A DNA stretch of 64,000 nt from Parvularculales bacterium (GCA_036881865.1 JBAJNM010000002.1:1-64000), one strand, 5' to 3'; positions 26,543 to 36,252 are shown, counted from the stretch's first letter. A program made the numbers and translations. Notes: a model not told the origin generated them from the letters alone.

Positions 26543-28054
26543 ATGACTGCTGTTTTGACGTGTGAGCAAATGAGTAAGGCGGACCGCCTAGCCGTAGAGC
26601 AGGGGGTGTCCGGTCTGACCCTGATGGAAAATGCCGGACAAGCCGTTGCACAGTCACTTATGGAGACGTTTGATAAGTCAGTGCCGGTTAAGGTCTTGTG
26701 CGGGCCGGGTAATAATGGGGGAGACGGATTTGTAGCTGCACGTCATTTGCGCGAGGGAGGCTGGATGGTAGATGTATATCTTTCAGGCAGCCCGGAAAAC
26801 TTGGCGGGTGATGCGGCCGAAATGGCACGGCGCTGGATGAATGAAGGGGGAGGGGATGAAACGTCCTCTATTAAGTCCCTGAGAGATTTAACCGGTGAAG
26901 GTGCCGGCCCGGATAATGTCATTGTGGATGCTTTGTTTGGTGCCGGACTCGTGCGGGATATAACCGGAGAAGCGGCCGACGCCATAAACATTGTACGGGA
27001 GTGCGGTGCGCCGGTCATTGCCGTTGATATGCCGAGCGGCATTGATGGTGATGGAGGTTTTGTCAGGGGGTATGCACTGCGGGCGGTGCGGACGGTGACT
27101 TTTTTTCGTCCCAAGCCGGCACACTTTTTAATGCCCGGGCGGCATTATTGCGGGCAGATTACCGTCGCCGATATCGGTATCCCCCCCTCAGTATTGGAAA
27201 GCATAAACCCATCCCTGCATTACAATGAAGCAAAATTGTGGAGCAAGGTCATGCCACACGCCGCTGTCGGGGGGCATAAATATGAGCGCGGTCATGTGGT
27301 TGTCATATCGGGCGGGCCGCTTTCGACAGGTGCCGCACGTCTTGCAGCACGCGGTGCTCTCCGGACCGGTGCCGGTGTTGTAACCGTGGCCGGTGCGCCG
27401 GATGCGGCACTGGTTAATGCTTCTCATCTGACATCTATCATGGTAGAGGCTTTTGATGACACCTCCGTGCTGGAGAGATTACTTCAGGACCGGCGTAAAA
27501 ATGTCATTGTCATTGGGCCGGGTAACGGAGCGGGAGAAGAAACCAGAACAAGAGTGGCGTGCGTTCTTGCCTCACAAGCGGCTGTGGTGCTGGACGCTGA
27601 CGGGTTGACCTCGTGGGCGGAAGAGGCACCGCGTTTATTTGCCCTTATTGCCGAACGCGAAGGGGCTGTGGTTCTCACACCCCATGAAGGCGAGTTTGCA
27701 CGGTTATTTCCTGATATAAACCATGTTTCCAAAACAGCCCGCGCCTGTGAAGCCGCCCGTAGATCGGGGGCCGTTGTTATTCTCAAAGGGGCTGATAGTG
27801 TCATTGCAACACCGCAAGGGACCTGTGCCCTGAATGATAACGGACCACCGTTTTTAGCTACGGCCGGGTCAGGTGATGTTTTGGCGGGTATGGTCGGCGG
27901 ACTATTGGCACAAGCCATGCCCGCCTTTGAGGCGGCGGCCATGGCGGTATGGATGCACGGGGCGGCGGCGGACTCTTTTGGCGGTCCCGGGCTGATTGCC
28001 GAAGATTTGCCCGATAGAATACCCTCCGTTTATGAATGGCTGGACCACAGATAA
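26543..28054 (+). CDS. nnr: Bifunctional NAD(P)H-hydrate epimerase / ADP-dependent dehydratase
   Basis: Metabolite-repair enzyme that restores damaged NADHX and NADPHX, 503 aa. The N-terminal YjeF_N epimerase domain (about 1-210) has LMENAGQAVAQ, GPGNNGGDGFVAARHL and the DALFGAGLVRD and DMPSGIDGD segments. The C-terminal YjeF_C/NnrD kinase-like domain (about 225-500) has LDADGL, LTPHEGEFARLFP and TAGSGDVLAGMVGG. The ATG at 26543 gives the usual MTAVLTCEQMSKADRLAVEQ N-terminus. In Alphaproteobacteria this gene often sits near glnB-glnA, and here glnA is 2.4 kb away, on the opposite strand. Confidence 0.95.
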   Translation: MTAVLTCEQMSKADRLAVEQGVSGLTLMENAGQAVAQSLMETFDKSVPVKVLCGPGNNGGDGFVAARHLREGGWMVDVYLSGSPENLAGDAAEMARRWMNEGGGDETSSIKSLRDLTGEGAGPDNVIVDALFGAGLVRDITGEAADAINIVRECGAPVIAVDMPSGIDGDGGFVRGYALRAVRTVTFFRPKPAHFLMPGRHYCGQITVADIGIPPSVLESINPSLHYNEAKLWSKVMPHAAVGGHKYERGHVVVISGGPLSTGAARLAARGALRTGAGVVTVAGAPDAALVNASHLTSIMVEAFDDTSVLERLLQDRRKNVIVIGPGNGAGEETRTRVACVLASQAAVVLDADGLTSWAEEAPRLFALIAEREGAVVLTPHEGEFARLFPDINHVSKTARACEAARRSGAVVILKGADSVIATPQGTCALNDNGPPFLATAGSGDVLAGMVGGLLAQAMPAFEAAAMAVWMHGAAADSFGGPGLIAEDLPDRIPSVYEWLDHR

Positions 28055-28605
28055 TTAGCGGACCAATGACACAGTCCTTTTCCGCATCCCTTGCTACCAT
28101 AAATGACAGATGCGTCATTCGTCACGGACACCCCTCTGACCTGAGCAGCCTCGTTGATATCTACAATCACTATATTCGCGAAACGGCGATCACTTTTGAT
28201 ATCACCCCCTACACAATAGAAGAACGGCGGGCATCATGGTTTGAGTCGTTTGAAGAGGAAGGACGCTATCAATGCCTCGTGGCAGAAGAAGATCACCGCA
28301 TTGTGGGTTATGGGTGCAGCACAAAATTTCGCCCTAAAGCGGCTTATGGCCTGTCGGTGGAAACCAGCATCTATCTTGATCCTCAATATTGTCATCAAGG
28401 GTACGGGCCACCTCTTTATGACTCTCTTTTGGCACGATTGTCTGCAACGGGTGTTCATCGTGCATACGCGGGGATTACCCTGCCCAATCCGGCCTCCGTG
28501 GCTCTTCATCAGAGTCTCGGGTTCAGACCCTGTGGTCTGTTTCGGGAGGTAGGCTTCAAGTTTGAGCAATATTGGGATGTGGCATGGTTTGAAAAAACTT
28601 TCTGA
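28036..28605 (+). CDS. GNAT N-acetyltransferase, phosphinothricin acetyltransferase-like
   Basis: Acetyl-CoA-dependent N-acetyltransferase, 189 aa. The sequence order VDIYNHYIRETAITFD, then the YLDPQYCHQGYGPPLYDSLL acetyl-CoA loop, then NPASVALHQSLGFRPCGLFREVGFKF and the closing WDVAWFEK, is characteristic of the PAT/Bar and YncA (methionine sulfone/sulfoximine) group. These detoxify glutamine-synthetase inhibitors and related amino acids. The ATG at 28036 overlaps the nnr stop. A second ATG at 28066 would give a 179-aa protein and is also plausible. A GC-rich hairpin after the stop (about 28618-28636) has no T-run. Confidence 0.88.
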   Translation: MAGPQIISGPMTQSFSASLATINDRCVIRHGHPSDLSSLVDIYNHYIRETAITFDITPYTIEERRASWFESFEEEGRYQCLVAEEDHRIVGYGCSTKFRPKAAYGLSVETSIYLDPQYCHQGYGPPLYDSLLARLSATGVHRAYAGITLPNPASVALHQSLGFRPCGLFREVGFKFEQYWDVAWFEKTF

Positions 28606-28704
28606 TAAGCCTTCGGTCTCTCCGGGAGAGGGACTGGCGCTTGGGCGTTGTGGCTGCTATAGAGCGGGGCTACGCACAACAGCAGAGGGGTCAATGACCC
28701 AAAA

Positions 28705-28789
28705 GCGGGCGTGGTGAAATTGGTAGACACGCAGGCTTTAGGTGCCTGTGCCGCAAGGCATGGGGGTTCAAGTCCCTCCGCCCGCACCA
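28705..28789 (+). tRNA. tRNA-Leu(UAG)
   Basis: 85-nt class II tRNA including encoded CCA. The acceptor arms GCGGGCG and CGCCCGC pair fully, the anticodon loop is CTTTAGG with TAG, a long variable arm is present, and the T-arm has GTTCAAGTC. It lies between the GNAT gene and tig. A palindrome CCAATATTGG and a perfect TATAAT (28799-28804) follow directly, but no -35 fits the latter. Confidence 0.97.
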
Positions 28790-28843
28790 ATATTGGGTTA
28801 TAATTGTTATGGTTTGGATTAGTTGATGAAATGAGTGGGTCTC

Positions 28844-30361
28844 ATGCAGGTAACAGAAACAGAATCTGACGGGCTAAAACGCGCCTTTAAAATTGTTGTG
28901 GAGAGTGCAGACCTTAGTGGCCGGCTGGATAAGCGGCTGGAGGAGGCAAAGTCTCAGGTTAATCTGAAAGGATTTCGCCCGGGCAAGGTTCCGGTTGGTC
29001 ATTTACGTAAAGTCTTTGGCCGCCAGTTTATGAGCGAGATTGTCCAGCAAGTTATTGGAGAAACCAGTGTGCAGGCGTTGGAGGAGCGCTCTTTGCGCCC
29101 CGTGCAGCGACCTCATATTCATATTGAGGGGGATGCGGAGGCGGTTATGGCCGGTGAGGCGGATTTGGCATACTCCATGGAGTTTGAATTTCGTCCTGAC
29201 ATAGAAATCATGGATTTATCGACTCTTGCAGTAGAGAGAGAGACGGTTGCGGTAACGGAAGAGGCCATTGATGAGGCGGTTGGGCGGTTGGCGGCCAATC
29301 AGAAAAATTACGGGGATGCACCTGAAAAAACCAAGGCTGAAGAAGGGCACAGGCTAACCGTTGATTTTGTAGGACGTATCAACGGAGAGTCTTTTGAAGG
29401 GGGTACGGCAGAGGATGCGCATCTTGAGCTAGGGTCCGGTCAGTTTATTCCGGGTTTTGAAAATCAGCTGATAGGGAGTTCGGTGGGGGATACGCCGGAG
29501 GTGACGGTGACATTTCCGGATGATTATCCGGCCGAGCACCTCAAGGGCAAAACGGCTGTCTTTGAGGTCACCGTGAAGGGTGTTGCGGTGCCGCAGGAGG
29601 TGGTCGTTAATGATGAGTTTGCCAAGAATTTCGGTATGGAAAGTCTGGCCCGGTTGAGAGATGAGATGGGAAAGCAGATTGCAAGAGATTATGAGACTCT
29701 TGCCCGCAGCAAAGTCAAGCGGCTGCTGCTGGACGAGATCGATCAACACTACAGTTTTGATTTACCGCCGAGTCTGGTTAGCCATGAGTTTGATCAACTC
29801 TGGAAGCAGGTTCAGGCTCAAAATCAGGCACAAGCTCAGGAAGTTCAAGGAGGGGAAGAAGCATCAGAGGCTCCGGAACCGGAAAAACAGGACCAAGAAA
29901 ATGCGGAGGATGATGCCCTCAAGGCAGAATATCAGGGGATGGCGGAAAGGCGGGTGCGCCTCGGGCTGGTGTTGGCGGAAATCGGAGAAAAAAATAATAT
30001 CGACGTTGAAGAAGGGGAGATCCAGCAGGCTCTGGCTAATCATGTCCGGCAATTTCCGGGTCAGGAGCAGAAGGTTTTTGACCTGTACAAAGAGCGGCCT
30101 GATCTGATGGATCAAATCCGCATGCCGCTTTTCGAGGAGAAGGTTGTTGATTTTATTCTGGAACGGGTGCAGGTCACAGACCGGCAGGTAACGCCGGAAG
30201 AATTGCGGCGTGATCCTGACGAGGAGGGCGGGGCGTCATCCCGTGTGACGGGTAAGACGGCCAAAAAAGCATCCGCCAAAAAGACTGCCGCTAAGAAAAA
30301 GACGGGTGCCAAAAAAACGGCGGCAAAGAAAAAGGCCACCGCTAAAAAGACCTCAAAGTGA
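28844..30361 (+). CDS. tig: Trigger factor with acidic insert and histone-H1-like tail
   Basis: Ribosome-bound chaperone and peptidyl-prolyl isomerase, 505 aa from the ATG at 28844 (a GTG 9 nt upstream is also open). The N-terminal ribosome-docking domain has the GFRPGKVP signature. The FKBP-type domain runs from about 160 to 250 (VDFVGRINGESFEGG, FIPGFENQLIG). The C-terminal chaperone arms follow. Two features are odd for the usual 430-450 aa family. There is an acidic Glu-rich insert at about 326-357, and the last about 36 residues are Lys/Ala repeats (KKASAKKTAAKKKTGAKKTA), like a histone H1 tail. The gene is followed by an ankyrin gene, not directly by clpP. No strong ribosome site is visible. 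Confidence 0.96.
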   Translation: MQVTETESDGLKRAFKIVVESADLSGRLDKRLEEAKSQVNLKGFRPGKVPVGHLRKVFGRQFMSEIVQQVIGETSVQALEERSLRPVQRPHIHIEGDAEAVMAGEADLAYSMEFEFRPDIEIMDLSTLAVERETVAVTEEAIDEAVGRLAANQKNYGDAPEKTKAEEGHRLTVDFVGRINGESFEGGTAEDAHLELGSGQFIPGFENQLIGSSVGDTPEVTVTFPDDYPAEHLKGKTAVFEVTVKGVAVPQEVVVNDEFAKNFGMESLARLRDEMGKQIARDYETLARSKVKRLLLDEIDQHYSFDLPPSLVSHEFDQLWKQVQAQNQAQAQEVQGGEEASEAPEPEKQDQENAEDDALKAEYQGMAERRVRLGLVLAEIGEKNNIDVEEGEIQQALANHVRQFPGQEQKVFDLYKERPDLMDQIRMPLFEEKVVDFILERVQVTDRQVTPEELRRDPDEEGGASSRVTGKTAKKASAKKTAAKKKTGAKKTAAKKKATAKKTSK

Positions 30362-30365
30362 GCCT

Positions 30366-30409
30366 TTTGAAATAATATTAGGGGGTTTTGGGTTTGAAAT
30401 AATATTAGG
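30366..30409 (+). repeat. 17-bp perfect direct repeat after tig
   Basis: TTTGAAATAATATTAGG occurs at 30366-30382 and again at 30393-30409 (27-bp period), immediately after the tig stop codon. It lies within an AT-rich 195-bp stretch before the convergent ankyrin gene that otherwise shows nothing. It may be a replication-slippage duplication. Confidence 0.7.
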
Positions 30410-30556
30410 TGTTTTTGAATTCGTGTTCTATAATCAATATGTTGCACGAGGTTTTATATGTTATACATAAAGAGATTTATAAAATTCACCTGCCTTCTGA
30501 ATTTAGAGTGATTATACACAGTAGTAATCAAAGGCAATCTCCCACGATTCACTGTC

Positions 30557-31261
30557 CTACCGGTATTGAGCCTCGTTGAGCCGCCAATAGGCTTTGGTGT
30601 TCTTGAGGGCTTCGTCTTCCTTAGCGTACTCAAAAGGTGTTTTTCCTGTTTCCCCTAGCGCCGTACCGTCTGCCCCATAATCCAGCAACACTTCTACCAC
30701 CTCCGGTGTTTGGCTAAACATCGCAGCCCAATGCAGGGGCGTGTTGCCATACGTATTGCGGGCCTCTATATCGGCTCCATGGTCCAGTAACAACTTCACC
30801 ACCTCCGGTGTTGGATCTAAGACAGCCGCCCAATGTAGGGGCGTTTCTCCATCCTTAGTGCGGGTCTCTATATTGGCTCCGTGGTCCAGTAAAGCTTTCA
30901 CCACCGCCGGTGTTTGGTTATCCCTCGCAGCCCAATGTAGAGGCGTGAAGCCTAACTCATGGCGGGCCTCTATATCGGCGCCGTGGGCTAGTAACAATTC
31001 CACCACCATCGGTGTTCTGCTATAGCGCACCGCAAAATGCAGGGGTGTTAGCCCATTCTTAGTTCGGGTACTGACATCCGCTCCCCCTTTGAGGGCGGAC
31101 TTAACCTCCTCCACGGTGGCCGTTTCCCAGAATTTCCCGTCCAACAGCACATTGTCCTGCGTCTGCATTGCGGTAGCGCTCGGGCTCTGGGCCGCCAGAG
31201 AGGAGTGCAAAACTGAAAGTAAAAACAAACACCCTAGAAAGATATCCGTTTTTGTTCTCAT
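30557..31261 (-). CDS. Exported ankyrin-repeat protein
   Basis: 234-aa protein with a signal peptide (about 1-24: MRTKTDIFLGCLFLLSVLHS then SLAA), followed by a partial repeat, four nearly identical 34-residue ankyrin repeats (residues 69-204, each with TPLHWAA-type helices and HGADIEAR loops), and a degenerate fifth. Canonical ankyrin units are 33 residues; the extra residue is in the xTPxVV turn. The mature protein is probably a periplasmic or secreted interaction scaffold; no catalytic domain is present. It is inverted with respect to tig and clpP, splitting a normally adjacent group, and has no obvious operon partner. Its origin by insertion is plausible, but no mobility gene is seen. Confidence 0.88.
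   Translation of the reverse strand: MRTKTDIFLGCLFLLSVLHSSLAAQSPSATAMQTQDNVLLDGKFWETATVEEVKSALKGGADVSTRTKNGLTPLHFAVRYSRTPMVVELLLAHGADIEARHELGFTPLHWAARDNQTPAVVKALLDHGANIETRTKDGETPLHWAAVLDPTPEVVKLLLDHGADIEARNTYGNTPLHWAAMFSQTPEVVEVLLDYGADGTALGETGKTPFEYAKEDEALKNTKAYWRLNEAQYR
30650..31057 (-). repeat. Four 102-bp tandem repeats encoding ankyrin units
   Basis: In-frame array of four 102-bp units inside the ankyrin gene, similar at DNA level (recurrent segments such as CACCACCTCCGGTGTT on the plus strand). Such arrays expand and contract by slippage or recombination, so the copy number may vary among strains. Confidence 0.8.
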
Positions 31262-31519
31262 GGCGTATTCCCTTTCTGTTCACTTCGTTCCAGAGCACCT
31301 TCGGTGATGCCATAGGTTGCGTTTCTCAATGACCGCTAGCATATCCGCCTAGAAAACAGGCAGGCTAAAAACTGCCGTTACACCATATGTCTGATTTTGG
31401 ATTTTGGAGATTATCGTATATAAGCCCCTTTATCTATGTTGATCTATATTGGGTGAGAGATAGCAGAATCCTCTATAAAGCCCTATATTAAGGTAAGAAT
31501 AAGCAGGGAAGTGACGATC

Positions 31520-32173
31520 ATGGCAGATATGGAAAATCCGGCTGATATTTATATGAACACTCTTGTCCCTATGGTGGTGGAGCAAACTAATAGGGGTGAG
31601 CGGGCCTTTGATATCTATTCGCGGCTACTCAAGGAACGCATCATTTTTCTCACCGGCGGGATTGATGATATGGTGGGCAGTCTGATCACAGCGCAATTGC
31701 TGTATCTGGAAGCCGAAAATCCCAAAAAAGAAATCTCCATGTATATTAATTCGCCGGGAGGAATTGTGACGTCCGGTCTGGCGATTTACGATACGATGCA
31801 GTATATCCGCCCTCCGGTTTCTACTTTGTGCGTCGGGCAGGCGGGGTCTATGGGGTCGCTCTTGCTGGCGGCGGGAGAGAGCGGTATGCGCTTTTCCCTG
31901 CCTAATGCCCGGGTCATGGTGCATCAGCCCTCGGGAGGGTTTCAGGGGCAAGCCTCAGATGTAGAACGCCATGCCCGCGAGATTCTTGATATGCGCCGCC
32001 GTCTCAATGAAATCTACGTCCATCACACCGGCCAGCCCTTAGAGGCCATAGAGGAGGCGCTGGAGAGGGACAATTTCATGACGGCAGAAGCAGCCAAAGA
32101 GTTCGGCATTGTTGATGAGGTGGTGAATCAACGCCCTGAACCGGATAGTTCCAGCCTTGATAGTGCGGCATAG
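31520..32173 (+). CDS. clpP: ATP-dependent Clp protease proteolytic subunit
   Basis: Tetradecameric serine protease core, 217 aa. Catalytic triad: S110 (GQAGSMGS), H135 ([11 protein letters not shown]) and D184 (ERDNF). The substrate-groove INSPGG segment is present. The N-terminal propeptide-like part ends before [23 protein letters not shown], which is standard. ATG at 31520 is preferred because AGGGAAG stands before it. A GTG 9 nt upstream and an ATG at 31529 are alternatives. clpX follows 236 bp downstream, with an intervening region large enough for a separate clpX promoter. The 258 bp upstream separate it from the divergent ankyrin gene and must contain its promoter, which was not resolved. 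Confidence 0.97.
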   Translation: MADMENPADIYMNTLVPMVVEQTNRGERAFDIYSRLLKERIIFLTGGIDDMVGSLITAQLLYLEAENPKKEISMYINSPGGIVTSGLAIYDTMQYIRPPVSTLCVGQAGSMGSLLLAAGESGMRFSLPNARVMVHQPSGGFQGQASDVERHAREILDMRRRLNEIYVHHTGQPLEAIEEALERDNFMTAEAAKEFGIVDEVVNQRPEPDSSSLDSAA

Positions 32174-32244
32174 AGCGACATAAAAAGTGGCGTAACCTTG
32201 CTTTTTTAAGAATTTTACGATGGATCAGTGCCACAATTTAGTCG

Positions 32245-32264
32245 TATGGCTCAGCCATATGGCT
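32245..32264. repeat. Nested palindromes between clpP and clpX
   Basis: TATGGC TCA GCCATA (32245-32259) overlaps the perfect 12-bp palindrome AGCCATATGGCT (32253-32264), so the arm AGCCAT/ATGGCT occurs three times in 20 bp. No T-run follows, arguing against a terminator. A dimeric regulator site or RNA hairpin is possible. Confidence 0.45.
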
Positions 32265-32409
32265 TTAATTCCGGTAATGTGGGAAATATCCTCTTGATAT
32301 GATTAGAGATAATATGCTCCCATAACCCGCGATTCTGATTAAACGAGGGATAACAGTCGGGTAAAGCACAAATAGTACGGATTATAAGGACAAATTAAGG
32401 ACTGATAAA

Positions 32410-33666
32410 GTGAGTAGCGGTGATTCAAAGAATACCCTTTATTGTTCTTTCTGCGGAAAGAGCCAGCATGAAGTGCGTAAACTGATTGCGGGGCCGACGG
32501 TATTTATCTGCGATGAATGCGTTGAACTGTGCATGGATATTATCCGTGAGGAAAACCGCAGTTCCACGGTCAAGGTGTCCGATGGGGTGCCAACCCCAAC
32601 CGAAATTAACAGTACCCTTGATGATTATGTTATAGGGCAGAGTCACGCCAAGCGGGTTCTGTCAGTGGCGGTGCATAATCACTACAAACGCCTTGACCAT
32701 AGCAGTGAAAACGGTGGGGTAGAATTGGCGAAGTCCAACATTTTACTGGTTGGTCCCACAGGATGCGGCAAGACACTGCTTGCTCAAACTCTGGCACGTA
32801 TTCTGGAAGTACCCTTTACCATGGCTGATGCTACGGCATTAACGGAGGCTGGTTATGTGGGCGAGGATGTAGAGAATATTATCCTCAAATTACTCCAGGC
32901 GGCAGATTATAACGTAGAGCGCGCCCAACGGGGTATCGTCTATATTGACGAGGTTGATAAAATCGGCCGTAAGTCTGACAACCCCTCCATCACGCGGGAT
33001 GTGTCGGGGGAAGGTGTGCAGCAGGCTCTGCTGAAAATTATGGAAGGCACGATTGCCTCTGTCCCGCCTCAGGGGGGCCGCAAGCACCCCCAACAGGAGT
33101 TCCTACAAGTCAACACTACCAATATATTGTTTGTTTGTGGCGGAGCATTTTCGGGTCTGGAGAAAATTATTTCAAAGCGTGGGAAAGATACGTCTATTGG
33201 CTTTGGGGCTGCTATACAGGCTGATGATGAGCGCAAGACTGGTGAAATCCTAAAAGGGTTAGAGCCGGAAGATTTATTGCAGTTTGGTCTTATTCCCGAG
33301 TTTGTAGGACGGGTTCCTGTGTTAGCGACGTTAGAAGATTTAGACGAGGATGCTTTGGTTCAAATTTTAACAGAGCCGAAAAATGCGCTTACCAAACAAT
33401 ATGAACGCCTGTTTGAAATGGAAAACACTAAATTGAAGTTTTCCGGCGATGCATTGCGCAAAATTGCCAAGAAGGCTATTGAGCGTAAAACCGGTGCGCG
33501 GGGCCTACGCTCTATTTTGGAAAACATATTGCTGGATACCATGTTTGATTTGCCGGAGTTAGAAGAAGTGGAAGAGGTTGTGGTTAGCGGTGAGGTTGTA
33601 GATGGGAATGCAGCGCCTTTGCTTACCTATTCTGACCTTAATCGTGAGGTAGAGACGTCTGCGTGA
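32410..33666 (+). CDS. clpX: ATP-dependent Clp protease ATP-binding subunit
   Basis: AAA+ unfoldase partner of ClpP, 418 aa, standard length. The N-terminal zinc-binding domain has C12, C15, C34 and C37 (YCSFCGK and [10 protein letters not shown]). Walker A is GPTGCGKT near residue 115, Walker B is [11 protein letters not shown], the pore loop is [11 protein letters not shown], and the sensor/[11 protein letters not shown] arginine motif is present. The ClpP-contacting IGF-type loop appears as SIGFGA near 258. The start is GTG. It lies between clpP and lon, a common alphaproteobacterial order, and is probably transcribed with or just after clpP. Confidence 0.98.
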   Translation: MSSGDSKNTLYCSFCGKSQHEVRKLIAGPTVFICDECVELCMDIIREENRSSTVKVSDGVPTPTEINSTLDDYVIGQSHAKRVLSVAVHNHYKRLDHSSENGGVELAKSNILLVGPTGCGKTLLAQTLARILEVPFTMADATALTEAGYVGEDVENIILKLLQAADYNVERAQRGIVYIDEVDKIGRKSDNPSITRDVSGEGVQQALLKIMEGTIASVPPQGGRKHPQQEFLQVNTTNILFVCGGAFSGLEKIISKRGKDTSIGFGAAIQADDERKTGEILKGLEPEDLLQFGLIPEFVGRVPVLATLEDLDEDALVQILTEPKNALTKQYERLFEMENTKLKFSGDALRKIAKKAIERKTGARGLRSILENILLDTMFDLPELEEVEEVVVSGEVVDGNAAPLLTYSDLNREVETSA

Positions 33667-33711
33667 TTGGCTTTTAGTTTTTTTGGACTCTCTTTAACAT
33701 TGCGGGGCACT

Positions 33712-33739
33712 CTTGAAATAAGGTAATCAACGCCCATTT
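33712..33739 (+). promoter_or_regulatory. Heat-shock (RpoH-type) promoter before lon
   Basis: CTTGAAA at 33712-33718 and GCCCATTT at 33732-33739 are separated by 13 bp. This is close to the sigma-32 consensus CTTGAAA-N11-16-CCCCATNT. It ends 38 bp before the lon start, in the 111-bp clpX-lon gap. lon is a known heat-shock gene in many bacteria, which supports the call. Confidence 0.65.
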
Positions 33740-33777
33740 ACTCAGAGGTAACAGAATAACAGGATAAATAAGATCAG

Positions 33778-36252
33778 ATGGCTATAGACGATGATACAGT
33801 AGGCAGTGCGGATATTTCTTCTGATCTCTCTAAGGAGAGTCAAAAGGTTGAAACATTGCCGGTTTTGCCTTTGAGGGATGTTGTTGTCTTCCCTCACATG
33901 GTTGTGCCGTTGTTTGTCGGGCGGGAGAAATCTGTTCGGGCGCTGGAAAAAGCCATGGAAGGTGATCATCGTGCCTTTTTGGTTACTCAAAAAGATCCGG
34001 GGCAAGATAATCCAGCCCGTGATGACCTTTATGATGTTGGTGTGGTTGCTTCCATTCTTCAATTATTGAAATTGCCTGATGGTGCCGTCAAGATACTTGT
34101 GGAGGGTGTCGAGCGGGCGCGTATTGAGCGTTTTGATGACGGTGAGGCTTGTATGGAAGCTCAAGTGGCCCCTGTCCCGGATGTTATTGAGGATGCTGAA
34201 CATATTGAGGGTTTAGCCCGCTCTGCACGTCGTCGTTTTGAAAATTACGTTAAATTGAGCAAGAAGATCTCGTCGGATGTATTGGAGGTCATTGCCCGCG
34301 TTGATGATGTTGCATTGCTGGCTGATACCATGGCGGCGCATATTCAGGCCAAGCTGAGCGAACGTCAAGAGATGTTAGAGATTATATCTCTAACTGATCG
34401 GTTGGAGAAAATTTACATCTATATGGAAAAAGAAATTGGTGTTCTTCAGGTAGAGAAGAAAATTCGAGGCCGCGTAAAACATCAGATGGAGAAAAATCAG
34501 CGCGAGTATTATCTCAATGAGCAAATGAAGGCAATACAAAAGGAACTCGGGGAGAGCGAAGATGGTAAGGATGATATTGCCGAGCTGGAAGAGCGCATCG
34601 AAAAAGTGAAACTGACCAAAGCTGCCCGTGAAAAGGCGCGGGCGGAAATCAAAAAACTGCGTCAGATGAGTGGTATGTCAGCTGAATCATCCGTGGTGCG
34701 TAATTATCTGGATTGGATACTGTCGCTTCCCTGGGGTGCGAAGGGCCGCATAAAGAAAGATTTAAAGGCGGCTGAAAAAATACTTAACGAAGATCATTAT
34801 GGTCTGGAGAAGGTTAAAGAAAGAATTCTTGAGTATTTAGCGGTGCAACAGCGCACTAATAAGATAAAAGGCCCGATTTTGTGTCTGGTTGGTCCACCGG
34901 GGGTAGGTAAAACATCTCTGGGGCGGTCTATTGCTAGGGCAACAGGACGCGGGTTTGTGCGTATGTCTTTAGGTGGTGTGCGGGACGAGGCTGAAATCCG
35001 CGGTCATCGTCGTACGTATATTGGCTCCATGCCCGGGCGGGTATTGCAGTCTTTGAAGAAAGTGAAATACAACAATCCGCTTTTTCTGCTTGATGAAATT
35101 GACAAACTGGGTGCCGATTTTCGGGGCGACCCATCGGCGGCCCTTCTGGAGGTGCTAGATCCGGAACAAAATAATGCCTTTGCGGATCACTATCTGGAAC
35201 TGGATTACGATCTTAGCCATATCATGTTTGTGACGACAGCGAATACTCTTGATATTCCGCCTCCTCTGGCAGACCGTATGGAGATTATCCGGATTGCGGG
35301 ATACACCGAAGACGAGAAGATCGAAATTGCACGCAGGCATTTGCTTCCTAAGGTCGTTGAGGCCCATGGGTTGTGCGAAGGAGAATGGTCTCTTGATGAT
35401 GGTGCTCTGAAAGAACTGATCCGCACCTACACGAGAGAAGCGGGTGTGCGTAACCTTGAGAGAGAAATAAACAATTTAACCCGTAAGGCGGTGCGGAGTA
35501 TTTTGACGGATGGGGTTGAGTCAATAAACGTAAGCACAAACAATCTGGCGGATTATGCCGGTGTGCCTAAATACCGGCATGGTGAAGCAGAGGAAAAAGA
35601 TCAAGTCGGTGTTGTAACCGGGCTGGCTTGGACCGAGATGGGTGGTGAACTTCTAACCGTTGAGGGTGTTATAGCTCCCGGCAAAGGTAAGGTTACCATT
35701 ACGGGTAATTTACGTGATGTGATGAAAGAGTCTGTCACGGCGGCGAACTCTTATGTGAAGTCGCGGGCATGCTCATTTGGCATAGAGCCTTCTTTGTTTG
35801 AGAAAAATGATATTCACGTTCATGTACCGGAAGGGGCTACCCCCAAAGACGGCCCTTCGGCGGGGATTGCCATGGCGGTGGCCATAGCCTCTACAATGGC
35901 CCACATTCCTGTGCGGCGGGATATTGCCATGACGGGAGAAATTACCCTGCGTGGCCGGGTGTTACCTATCGGCGGATTAAAGGAAAAATTGCTGGCCGCT
36001 TTGCGGGGAGGCATCAACACGGTACTTATCCCTCAGGAGAATGCCAGAGATTTACCTGATATTCCGGAGAAGGTCAAAGAGGCCCTTGAGATTATTCCGG
36101 TTGCCACGATGGATGATGTTATTGGTCGTGCTTTAACGAAAAAAGTGACCTCGCTCTCATCAGATGAGGGTGAGGGAGAACTCTATAATACACCGCAGGA
36201 GGCAACCGGTACGCCTCTTCAGGAAGCGGGCGAGACAATTATCGCTCACTGA
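33778..36252 (+). CDS. lon: ATP-dependent Lon protease
   Basis: Cytosolic AAA+ serine protease, 824 aa. The N-terminal substrate domain begins with [23 protein letters not shown]. Coiled regions are near 200-300. Walker A is [13 protein letters not shown], Walker B is [11 protein letters not shown], and the proteolytic domain has the catalytic Ser at about residue 694 ([12 protein letters not shown]) and the Lys of the dyad in [10 protein letters not shown]. The C-terminal extension after residue 785 is short and acidic. It is preceded by a heat-shock-like promoter and followed by a probable terminator, so it is likely a single-gene unit. Lon degrades misfolded and regulatory proteins. Confidence 0.98.
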   Translation: MAIDDDTVGSADISSDLSKESQKVETLPVLPLRDVVVFPHMVVPLFVGREKSVRALEKAMEGDHRAFLVTQKDPGQDNPARDDLYDVGVVASILQLLKLPDGAVKILVEGVERARIERFDDGEACMEAQVAPVPDVIEDAEHIEGLARSARRRFENYVKLSKKISSDVLEVIARVDDVALLADTMAAHIQAKLSERQEMLEIISLTDRLEKIYIYMEKEIGVLQVEKKIRGRVKHQMEKNQREYYLNEQMKAIQKELGESEDGKDDIAELEERIEKVKLTKAAREKARAEIKKLRQMSGMSAESSVVRNYLDWILSLPWGAKGRIKKDLKAAEKILNEDHYGLEKVKERILEYLAVQQRTNKIKGPILCLVGPPGVGKTSLGRSIARATGRGFVRMSLGGVRDEAEIRGHRRTYIGSMPGRVLQSLKKVKYNNPLFLLDEIDKLGADFRGDPSAALLEVLDPEQNNAFADHYLELDYDLSHIMFVTTANTLDIPPPLADRMEIIRIAGYTEDEKIEIARRHLLPKVVEAHGLCEGEWSLDDGALKELIRTYTREAGVRNLEREINNLTRKAVRSILTDGVESINVSTNNLADYAGVPKYRHGEAEEKDQVGVVTGLAWTEMGGELLTVEGVIAPGKGKVTITGNLRDVMKESVTAANSYVKSRACSFGIEPSLFEKNDIHVHVPEGATPKDGPSAGIAMAVAIASTMAHIPVRRDIAMTGEITLRGRVLPIGGLKEKLLAALRGGINTVLIPQENARDLPDIPEKVKEALEIIPVATMDDVIGRALTKKVTSLSSDEGEGELYNTPQEATGTPLQEAGETIIAH

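Noticed and set aside
30650-31057. Regular 102-bp repeats considered as a CRISPR-like array
   Set aside because: The units are contiguous, in frame and encode ankyrin repeats. There are no spacers.
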